From positions 1 through 5,447 of the forward strand of contig JBMYQA010000361.1 in the NCBI GenBank assembly GCA_049600855.1: a stretch of DNA of 5,447 nucleotides, in the 5' to 3' direction. Shown in pieces: positions 1 to 5,447 of this stretch (its first letter is position 1; every line of letters begins with the position of its first letter). Source of the DNA: JBMYQA01 sp049600855 (GTDB lineage: Bacteria > Bacteroidota > Bacteroidia > Cytophagales > Flammeovirgaceae). A model generated the notes under the pieces. It made no database searches. It saw nothing but the letters and a program-made list of their open reading frames with translations, and had not been told where the DNA came from. The translations under genes and the position numbers were made by a program.

Positions 1-170
1 ACCCTTTTCTCTTGTCTACAGATCAACAAGATAACATTTACCTTGCCGGGCAAATCTTCATTGGTTTGAGATTCGAAATTCAACTCATGGACCCTTCTCT
101 CCCCGATTTAGCGGTTTATGGCGGAGCCCCTATTATTGGAAAAGTAGCGAAAAAACGATTCAGTAAATAA
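1..170 (+). CDS. 3' end of an unidentified protein (partial)
   Basis: An open frame enters from the left edge (first full codon at base 3) and stops at TAA 168-170, giving 55 visible residues. The readable part includes NIYLAGQIFIGLRFEIQL, then DPSLPDLAVYGGAPIIG, and ends in a basic tail, KVAKKRFSK. The alternating hydrophobic and polar pattern suggests beta strands, but I do not recognise a family, and the start and most of the protein lie outside the window. There are no stops in the frame and the next plus-strand gene starts 190 bp downstream, which fits a real gene end. The role is unknown. A chance open frame of this length cannot be fully excluded. Confidence 0.55.
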   Translation, partial: PFLLSTDQQDNIYLAGQIFIGLRFEIQLMDPSLPDLAVYGGAPIIGKVAKKRFSK

Positions 171-193
171 ACTTCTTAAAAGCAGTTTTTTTT
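169..193 (+). terminator. possible weak intrinsic terminator after the partial gene
   Basis: A 5-bp A/T-rich stem, AAACT (169-173) with AGTTT (184-188), has a 10-nt loop and runs into eight T residues (186-193). The position directly after the stop codon of the upstream gene and the T-tract fit a terminator. The stem has only one G-C pair and starts inside the stop codon, so its stability is doubtful. Confidence 0.25.
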
Positions 194-209
194 CACCTAC
201 AGCTAGGTG
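194..209. repeat. perfect 6-bp inverted repeat in the spacer
   Basis: CACCTA (194-199) and TAGGTG (204-209) are perfect reverse complements separated by the 4-nt loop CAGC. The T-run (186-193) lies before the hairpin on the plus strand, and on the minus strand it becomes an A-run after it, so the element has no U-tract of its own in either direction. It could be a small operator for the lipoprotein gene, an RNA 3'-end stabilising hairpin, or chance. It lies about 150 bp before the ATG at 360. Confidence 0.5.
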
Positions 210-359
210 CGTATAGAAATAATGCCCTGCTCCATATTTCAACATTACATAACATTCCGAAACAGACCTTAACAATATCATAACCTAGAAAGAAAATCAA
301 AGTGACACGTATTGACTTCATTCGCGTTTTGTTTAATTCAACTAAAACGATTGAATAAA

Positions 360-1868
360 ATGACAAGATTTTCTACAAAATTACTTCTTCTTTTGGCCTT
401 GACAGTTGGTTTTACGGCATGTGATGATGACGAACCAATCTCAACTACAGAAGATCCTGCAAGCTTTAAGCGAGTAGCAGAAATTGATTTAGGAGGAGAG
501 GGCGCATCTGAAATTGCGGCTTTTGACCCAAGCACCAACAAGCTCTTCGTGGTAAACAACGAAAGTGATTCTAAAATTGATGTGGTAGATTTAAGCGATC
601 CTACCAGTATCCCTAGTGCTACGAACTTTACCGTTGCTGGTGGTGGCGTAAATAGCGTAGCCGTGAGCAATGGTTTACTTGCTGTTGCCGTAGAAGCGGA
701 AGACAAACAAGCAAATGGAACAGTGGTTATTCTCAACACAACTACTTTAGCTGAAGAAGCTACGGTAACTGTTGGAGCACTCCCTGATATGGTAACCTTC
801 ACGCCTGATGGATCTATGATTTTGGTTGCCAATGAAGGAGAACCAAATGACGATTACGATAATGACCCTGACGGTAGTGTTTCTGTAATTACTGTAAGCG
901 GTTTTGCAGTAACTACCTTAGACTTTACCAGCTTCAATGGAAGCGAAGCTACTTTAGAAGCAGCTGGCTTCCGTGTGTTTGGTCCAGGTGCTGACCTTGC
1001 TGCTGACGTTGAGCCAGAGTACATTACCGTTTCTGATGATTCACAAACGGCTTGGGTGGCCTTACAAGAGAACAATGGTATCGCTAAAATCAACCTGAGC
1101 ACGAAAACCATCACGGATATTTTCCCATTGGGCTTCAAAGATCACAGCTTAAGTGAAAACGCTATTGATGCGAGCAATGAAGACGATAAAGTAGAGTTCA
1201 ATACGTGGCCTGTACTTGGCATGTATCAGCCTGATGCCATTGAATCTTTTAACGTAAATGGTACCAACTACATCATCAGTGCCAACGAAGGTGATGCAAG
1301 AGAATACGATGGTTTTGAGGAAGAAGATCGCATTGGCGATGTAGACTTAGACCCAACGGCTTTCCCTGATGCAGCTACCTTGCAAGATGATGCCATGCTT
1401 GGCCGATTAAAGTTAACCTTAACCCTTGGAGATACAGATGGTGATGGCGATTTTGACAAATTGTATTCGTATGGTGCTCGTTCATTCAGCATCTGGAATG
1501 GTGACAATGGTTCTTTAGTATATGACAGTGGAAACGATCTTGAAGAAGCCTTATACGCTGCATTCCCTAATCGTTACGATGATGGCAGAAGCGATGACAA
1601 AGGTGTTGAGCCAGAAGGCGTTGCAATTGGTCAAATTGGTAATCAAACCATCGCTTTCATTGGCTTGGAGCGTGCAGATGCTGTCGTGACCTATGACGTA
1701 ACCAACCCGAATGCTCCTGTATTCATGCAAGTATTAGAAGTAGGTGATGCTCCTGAAGGCATTTTCTTTGTGGATGCTGCGGATAGTCCTAATGGCCGCG
1801 CTATCCTTATCGTAAGCTCTGAAGATGACGGTGTGGTGAAAGTATTCCAAACTGCATTAACGCTGTAA
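360..1868 (+). CDS. choice-of-anchor I type beta-propeller lipoprotein
   Basis: This encodes a secreted lipoprotein of 502 residues. I chose ATG 360 because it puts a classic lipoprotein signal at the N-terminus: basic n-region (MTRFSTK), a leucine-rich core (about residues 8-16) and lipobox FTAC with Cys21 as the lipidated residue. The frame stays open upstream to a TTG at 312, but that would bury the signal. Cys21 is followed by DDDE, which resembles the Bacteroidota lipoprotein export signal for surface display. The mature part is a YncE-like/choice-of-anchor I beta-propeller: VNSVAVS and PDMVTFTPDG blade repeats, NEGEPNDDY (158-166), NTWPVLGMYQPDAI (from 281), ANEGDAREYDGF (from 308), a DTDGDGDFD calcium-loop-like motif (358-366) followed by the LYSYGARSFSIW segment, GVEPEGV (415-421) and a final APEGI blade. 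Relatives are often annotated as alkaline-phosphatase-like or mesenchyme-specific glycoprotein-like, but no phosphatase active site is visible and the substrate is unknown. It appears monocistronic, with a strong terminator after it. Confidence 0.9.
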   Translation: MTRFSTKLLLLLALTVGFTACDDDEPISTTEDPASFKRVAEIDLGGEGASEIAAFDPSTNKLFVVNNESDSKIDVVDLSDPTSIPSATNFTVAGGGVNSVAVSNGLLAVAVEAEDKQANGTVVILNTTTLAEEATVTVGALPDMVTFTPDGSMILVANEGEPNDDYDNDPDGSVSVITVSGFAVTTLDFTSFNGSEATLEAAGFRVFGPGADLAADVEPEYITVSDDSQTAWVALQENNGIAKINLSTKTITDIFPLGFKDHSLSENAIDASNEDDKVEFNTWPVLGMYQPDAIESFNVNGTNYIISANEGDAREYDGFEEEDRIGDVDLDPTAFPDAATLQDDAMLGRLKLTLTLGDTDGDGDFDKLYSYGARSFSIWNGDNGSLVYDSGNDLEEALYAAFPNRYDDGRSDDKGVEPEGVAIGQIGNQTIAFIGLERADAVVTYDVTNPNAPVFMQVLEVGDAPEGIFFVDAADSPNGRAILIVSSEDDGVVKVFQTALTL

Positions 1869-1896
1869 ATCTGCATATCGTTTACTTACGAATTCC

Positions 1897-1935
1897 AAAC
1901 CGCTGTTTCGACAAGATGCAGCGGTTTTCTTTTTA
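1897..1935 (+). terminator. intrinsic terminator of the beta-propeller lipoprotein gene
   Basis: A perfect 9-bp stem, AAACCGCTG (1897-1905) with CAGCGGTTT (1919-1927), encloses a 13-nt loop and is followed by a T-rich tract, TTTTCTTTTT, ending at 1935. It lies 28 bp after the stop codon at 1866-1868, the usual position. The flanking A's on the left arm would give a shorter T-tract on the minus strand, so any function in that direction would be weak. Confidence 0.85.
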
Positions 1936-1958
1936 ATGATGTTTAAATAGGCAACTAA

Positions 1959-1987
1959 AACGCTTTCTACCTACTTAATAAAGCGTT
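1959..1987. repeat. perfect 8-bp inverted repeat with 13-nt loop
   Basis: AACGCTTT (1959-1966) and AAAGCGTT (1980-1987) are exact reverse complements around a 13-nt loop. Only four T's follow shortly after (1991-1994) on the plus strand, and the minus strand has TTTT directly after its arm, so it could act as a weak backup or bidirectional terminator. It could also be an operator or a leader hairpin for the downstream gene. It lies 24 bp beyond the strong terminator and about 200 bp before the OmpA-domain gene. Confidence 0.55.
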
Positions 1988-2017
1988 AAATTTTCAGCTT
2001 TGCATACCGATCTTTAC

Positions 2018-2031
2018 AAAAAAACGTTTTT
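2018..2031. repeat. A-tract/T-tract palindrome
   Basis: Seven A's, CG, then five T's contain the perfect 12-bp palindrome AAAAACGTTTTT (2020-2031), followed by further A/T-rich sequence to 2040. Such tracts are often intrinsically bent or act as upstream promoter elements. A regulatory role here is inferred only from its place upstream of the OmpA-domain gene. Confidence 0.35.
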
Positions 2032-2183
2032 AATTTTAAAGGTTATCGCTTAAAATCAATCTGAAGTACTTTGTAATATCATATCGCTCGCAAGTGGATA
2101 CTCGAACTATAAATCTGAAATTACTTAGTTTACAGTCTACCAAACAACCAAAAACACATTTAAACCAAATGGTCCAAATCATC

Positions 2184-3227
2184 ATGGAAACGAGAACTTG
2201 CCGATCATTTCTCAGTTACTTGCTGTTACTGATTTTTACCTTTTCCACGCTTTCTCTTCAGGCAAAGTCTGCTAATGAATATAAAGTATCTGGCTATGTG
2301 TTTGGTCAAAAAGATAAAAAGTCTAAATCAGATGTGTATGTCATTGCTTATCAGGTAGAACGCGATACTGCGGGAAACATTATGAATTACCATTCTGGTG
2401 GAGAACAGAATTTTTTTATCACCAAAGTAGATGGACGCTTTTCCTTGATGCTTTCTGGCAACCACGAATACATGATTGAATTTGTAAAGGATGGCTTTTT
2501 AATGGAAACCTTCCCTTTCACTAAAAAGAATGTCGTAGAAGGCGAACACATCAAAATTGAGATTCCTTTAAAAAAGGGAAATAGTATTCTTTTGAGCGAA
2601 CGATTTATAGATGAAGATACACAAAGTCCTTTAGCTGGTGTAGAAGTTGCCTTAAAAGACCCGAAAACCAATATCACCAAAAAGGTACTGACCAATTCGG
2701 AAGGAAAGTATTTTATTTCCATTCCAAAAGAAGGAAAGTTTATTTTAGGAGGTGGGAAAAAAGCCTATTTCCACAGTGGATTTGAAACCTTACACATCGA
2801 TATCAAGAATTACAAAACCTACAGACGAGATATTGCGCTCCAAAAAATCACGATCGGCTATAAAGTAAAATTGGGTAACCTTTACTATAACATCAACGAT
2901 ACGTCTATCACACCAACGGGAAAAGAAGTACTCAACAAATTATTGCTCGTACTCAAAAATAACCCCAGCATTTCCATAGAACTGGGCTGTCATACCGATT
3001 CAAGAGGGGATGATGAGTACAATTTACAACTCTCTAAAAAACGTGCAGCCAGTGCAGCCAACTACCTAATTGGCAGAGGCATTGAAGCCAAACGCATTCA
3101 AGTGAAAGGTTATGGCGAAACCCAATTGGTGAACGAATGCAAGAATGGGGTAAAGTGCGATGCTGTAAAACACGAAGCCAACAGACGCGTAGAATATACC
3201 ATTCTCGCTATTGATGATGCGGGTTAA
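2184..3227 (+). CDS. OmpA-family peptidoglycan-binding protein with two N-terminal beta-sandwich domains
   Basis: This encodes an exported protein of 347 residues that probably tethers the outer membrane to the cell wall. From ATG 2184 there is a Sec signal peptide: METRTCR n-region, hydrophobic core around residues 9-23 and a likely cleavage after SLQA (residue 27). ATG 2169 (five residues longer) is equally allowed, and neither start has a clear ribosome binding site. Residues about 33-130 and 134-215 look like carboxypeptidase-regulatory-like beta-sandwich repeats (KVSGYVFG and TKVDGRFSLML; SPLAGVEVAL and TNSEGKYFISI). Residues about 226-345 form the OmpA C-terminal domain: LYYNIND, GCHTDSRG, YNLQLSKKRAASAANYL, RIQVKGYGE and NRRVEY. 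The diaminopimelate-contacting pair is intact: Asp272 in HTD and Arg287 in KKRA, 15 residues apart. Two cysteines (319 and 325), a pattern I recall from Bacteroidota homologues, may form a disulfide. There is no OmpA-type beta-barrel and no lipobox, so the membrane link is unclear. It is the last gene of its unit and converges on the oxidoreductase. Confidence 0.88.
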   Translation: METRTCRSFLSYLLLLIFTFSTLSLQAKSANEYKVSGYVFGQKDKKSKSDVYVIAYQVERDTAGNIMNYHSGGEQNFFITKVDGRFSLMLSGNHEYMIEFVKDGFLMETFPFTKKNVVEGEHIKIEIPLKKGNSILLSERFIDEDTQSPLAGVEVALKDPKTNITKKVLTNSEGKYFISIPKEGKFILGGGKKAYFHSGFETLHIDIKNYKTYRRDIALQKITIGYKVKLGNLYYNINDTSITPTGKEVLNKLLLVLKNNPSISIELGCHTDSRGDDEYNLQLSKKRAASAANYLIGRGIEAKRIQVKGYGETQLVNECKNGVKCDAVKHEANRRVEYTILAIDDAG

Positions 3228-3231
3228 ACAA

Positions 3232-5447
3232 CTACCTCAACGCGCCATACAAGATTTCAACAGGATGATACGCTTTGCGATTGGTGCCATCTTTAATTTG
3301 ATGACGACAGCTTGTTCCTGGTGCGGCAATTAATACTTCTTCAGGTTGCTTCCGTATTGTAGGAAATAATACCAATTCACCCACCTTCATCGACACGTCA
3401 TAATGCTCTTTTTCATACCCAAAAGAACCCGCCATACCACAACATCCTGAACGAATTAAATGCACTTTGTAGTTTTTAGGAAGCTCTAACATCTTTTTGG
3501 TATACGTCAGTGAAGACAGTGTTTTTTGATGACAATGTCCATGCAATTTAATCAGTTGTGCTTTGTCTGTAAACACCCCTCCATGAATATGCCCTGCATC
3601 AATTTCCTTGGCAATAAACTCATCAATGTAAAACGTTTGGGCGGCTAATTGCTGCGCTTTCTCTTGCTGACTCGGATACACCAAGTCGAGGTATTCATCG
3701 CGTAAAGTCAAAATAGCAGAAGGTTCAATCCCCACCAAAGCAGCTCCTTCAGGAATGACCCGACTCAACAGATCCACATTCTTAATGGCAAGTTCTTTAG
3801 CTTCTCGCAATAGCCCTTTAGAAATGTAGGTACGACCACTTTCCAAATGTGGCGGAATTTTTACTTCATAGCCCAATTTTTCTAACAGGAATACCGTTTT
3901 CTTCGCAATATCAACATCCAAATAATTGGTAAATTCATCATTAAAAAAATAAACTACCCCTTTATCGCCAAAGGTTCGGTTACTTTTTGTTCGATAGCTT
4001 TTAAACCAAGCTCGAAAAGTCTGTTCGTGTAATAATGGGATGGAACGATTTGGCGCAAATCCTGTTACCGCTTTGATGATTGGAGCCGTCAAACGGTTAG
4101 TCGATAAGAAGTTATACACTTTAGGCGCCATCGAAGCTAAAGCCATTTGAGAAGAGAAGTTCGCCACGAGCTTCGTTTTAAATGGCACTCCATGCCGATC
4201 GTTATAGCTTTGCAAAAATTCACTTTTCAATTTCGCCATATCCACATTAGATGGACATTCCGACTTACACGCTTTGCAAGACAAGCATAAATCTAAGATA
4301 TTGTAAACGTCTTCTTCTGAAGCGATTTCTTGCTTTCCTCCATGCGTGAGGTATTCCCGCAATAGGTTAGCACGTGCCCGTGTAGTATCTTTTTCATTTC
4401 GAGTAGCCATGTAACTCGGACACATGGTACCACCACTCAACTCGGTTTTTCGGCAATCGCCTGATCCATTACAAAGCTCAGCGGCTCGTAAAAAACCTTG
4501 TGTTTTATCAAAGTTATAAACCGTATCAAACTCAGGAGTATCTTGCCCAGGCGTGTAACGCAACATCGTATTCATGGATGGCGTATCCACGATTTTATTT
4601 GGGTTGAAGATATTTTCAGGATCAAATAATTGCTTTACATCTTTGAAGAGTTGGTAATTTTTTGCCCCCACCATGTAGCGAATAAACTCCCCACGCAAAC
4701 GGCCATCGCCATGTTCTCCACTTAACGAGCCTCGATACTTTTTCACCAGTTTGGCAATCTCATCGGCAATGATGCGAAACATTTGATTTCCTTCCTGAGT
4801 CTTTAAGTTGATGATTGGCCGCAAGTGCAACTCACCCGACCCCGCATGGGCATAATGCACACAATACAAGTCGTATTTATCCAATATTTTATTAAAATCC
4901 CGAATGTAGTCGGGCAAGTCATTGACATCCACCGCAGTATCTTCAATCACAGGAGCGGGTTTAGCATCCCCAGGAATATTCGATAATAAGCCTAAACCTG
5001 CTTTTCGGAGTGTCCAGACTTTTTTGATATCATCTCCTTTTACAATGGGATAGTGATAACCCAATTCTTCTATTCGCAAGGCTGTTTGAAAAGCTGCAGC
5101 CGTCATATTGAGTTCCTCTTCTACATGTTTCGCAAACTCCACCACCAAAATTGCCCCAGGATCGCCTTTTACAAAAAAGCGATTCTTTTGTTGCTCTATA
5201 TTTGATTTGGTACAATCAAGTATATACGCATCCATTAACTCACAAGCCGTTGGCTCAAACTTTAACGCCACCAAATTTGCTCGTAGCGCTTCATCCACCG
5301 AATCAAAATGGGCACAAACTAAACATTTGAATTCTGGCGGTAATAAATCTACCGCCAACTTTGCCTCCGTAACAAAGGCCAACGTTCCTTCTGAGCCCGC
5401 AATGAGTTTACATAAGTTAAACGGCTCTTGTCCTTCCGTGAAGGGAG
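3232..5447 (-). CDS. FAD-linked and 4Fe-4S oxidoreductase, D-lactate/glycolate/D-2-hydroxyglutarate dehydrogenase type (N-terminus missing)
   Basis: This is the C-terminal 737 residues of a large fused flavin/iron-sulfur dehydrogenase that would oxidise a D-2-hydroxyacid and pass electrons to a membrane carrier. The frame is open to the right edge. The TTG at 5382 is not the start, because the codons upstream read FNLCKLIAGSEGTLAFVTE, the conserved end of the FAD-binding PCMH domain. Full-length relatives are roughly 950-1020 residues. Next come the FAD-oxidase C-terminal domain with HAGSGELHLRP and GEHGDGRLRG (about 4690-4719), ending in DPENIFNPNKI. The first Fe-S segment has cysteines in CNGSGDC (4453-4473) and MCP (4417-4425). 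The second is CLSCKACKSECP (4252-4287), a classic CxxCxxCxxxCP cluster. The GlcF/HdrD-like CCG region follows, with HGHCHQK (about 3526-3543) and SGCCGMAGSFG (about 3420-3450). The first CCG repeat reads ESGR (3832-3843) without cysteines. E. coli YdiJ is a known relative acting on D-2-hydroxyglutarate. The substrate cannot be decided here. The stop is TAG at 3234-3232. Confidence 0.92.
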   Translation of the reverse strand, partial: PFTEGQEPFNLCKLIAGSEGTLAFVTEAKLAVDLLPPEFKCLVCAHFDSVDEALRANLVALKFEPTACELMDAYILDCTKSNIEQQKNRFFVKGDPGAILVVEFAKHVEEELNMTAAAFQTALRIEELGYHYPIVKGDDIKKVWTLRKAGLGLLSNIPGDAKPAPVIEDTAVDVNDLPDYIRDFNKILDKYDLYCVHYAHAGSGELHLRPIINLKTQEGNQMFRIIADEIAKLVKKYRGSLSGEHGDGRLRGEFIRYMVGAKNYQLFKDVKQLFDPENIFNPNKIVDTPSMNTMLRYTPGQDTPEFDTVYNFDKTQGFLRAAELCNGSGDCRKTELSGGTMCPSYMATRNEKDTTRARANLLREYLTHGGKQEIASEEDVYNILDLCLSCKACKSECPSNVDMAKLKSEFLQSYNDRHGVPFKTKLVANFSSQMALASMAPKVYNFLSTNRLTAPIIKAVTGFAPNRSIPLLHEQTFRAWFKSYRTKSNRTFGDKGVVYFFNDEFTNYLDVDIAKKTVFLLEKLGYEVKIPPHLESGRTYISKGLLREAKELAIKNVDLLSRVIPEGAALVGIEPSAILTLRDEYLDLVYPSQQEKAQQLAAQTFYIDEFIAKEIDAGHIHGGVFTDKAQLIKLHGHCHQKTLSSLTYTKKMLELPKNYKVHLIRSGCCGMAGSFGYEKEHYDVSMKVGELVLFPTIRKQPEEVLIAAPGTSCRHQIKDGTNRKAYHPVEILYGALR

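Larger units (their letters stand above)
1936..2183. other. AT-rich non-coding spacer, likely holding the OmpA-gene promoter
   Basis: Together with the terminator this makes a gap of about 315 bp between two plus-strand genes. I see no credible gene in it: the frame of the next gene stays open back to a GTG at 2094, but that stretch (DTRTINLKLLSLQSTK and so on) has no signal-peptide character. The spacer must carry the promoter of the OmpA-domain gene. TACTTTG at about 2065-2071 resembles the Bacteroidota -7 element TAnnTTTG but is one base short, and no convincing -33 TTTG lies at the right distance, so I do not call a promoter. A perfect hairpin (1959-1987) and an A/T palindrome (2018-2031) lie inside. 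Confidence 0.6.

Noticed and set aside
241..256. AACATT repeated at 241-246 and 251-256
   Set aside because: Two 6-bp A/T-rich copies ten bases apart are expected by chance in this spacer, and no third copy follows.
312..359. Upstream extension of the lipoprotein gene to the TTG at 312
   Set aside because: It would place 16 residues before a complete lipoprotein signal peptide. The TTGACT at 312-317 looks like a -35 box, but no -10 box at normal spacing is convincing, so no promoter is called.
360..1868. Alkaline phosphatase function for the beta-propeller protein
   Set aside because: Some relatives carry this name, but no phosphatase metal-binding or nucleophile motif is visible, and no phosphate-related gene is next to it.
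338..1876. Several open frames of 61-164 codons on the minus strand opposite the beta-propeller gene
   Set aside because: They overlap a well-supported gene, have low-complexity Ser/Ala/Val/Lys-rich composition typical of antisense reading, and show no recognisable domains.
2387..2722. 111-codon open frame on the minus strand inside the OmpA-domain gene
   Set aside because: It is the antisense of a clear beta-sandwich domain and has no motif or plausible start context.
2700..2760. Approximate repeat of GAAGGAAAGT with following T-rich sequence
   Set aside because: It encodes two neighbouring beta strands (EGKYFISI and EGKFILGG) of the sandwich domain and is explained by protein sequence.
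5030..5215. 61-codon open frame on the minus strand inside the oxidoreductase gene, with several cysteines
   Set aside because: It is an alternative frame of a strongly conserved gene; the cysteines have no regular spacing that would suggest a metal site.

Overview
The window looks like a chromosomal stretch from a member of the Bacteroidota, probably a free-living or marine flavobacterium-like or saprospiria-like organism. This is inferred from four things: moderately AT-rich DNA, starts without a clear Shine-Dalgarno sequence, a lipoprotein signal ending in Cys followed directly by an acidic run (CDDDE), and an OmpA-family protein built from carboxypeptidase-regulatory-like beta-sandwich domains plus an OmpA C-terminal domain. 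No 16S or other marker is present, so the assignment stays at phylum level.

Layout: (1) 1-170, the 3' end of an unidentified plus-strand gene. (2) 171-359, a spacer with a T-tract and a perfect 6-bp inverted repeat. (3) 360-1868, a complete plus-strand gene for a choice-of-anchor I type beta-propeller lipoprotein, followed by a good intrinsic terminator at 1897-1935. (4) 1869-2183, a non-coding spacer with that terminator, a second perfect hairpin (1959-1987) and an A/T palindrome (2018-2031). (5) 2184-3227, a complete plus-strand gene for an exported OmpA-domain, peptidoglycan-binding protein. (6) 3232-5447, the C-terminal part of a large minus-strand FAD/Fe-S oxidoreductase (D-2-hydroxyacid dehydrogenase type, fused like GlcD-GlcF). 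It converges on the OmpA gene with only 4 bp between the stop codons and runs off the right edge, so its N-terminus is missing.

The genes do not form an obvious pathway. Two encode envelope proteins (a probable surface lipoprotein and a periplasmic or outer-membrane peptidoglycan anchor) and one encodes a respiratory-type hydroxyacid dehydrogenase. The strand changes and terminator indicate separate transcription units. I see no mobile element, CRISPR array, tRNA, rRNA or defence system, and nothing that amounts to an undescribed system. The points most worth a second look are the missing cysteines in the first CCG-type motif of the oxidoreductase, the 4-bp convergent junction with no visible terminator, and the small inverted repeats in the two spacers.
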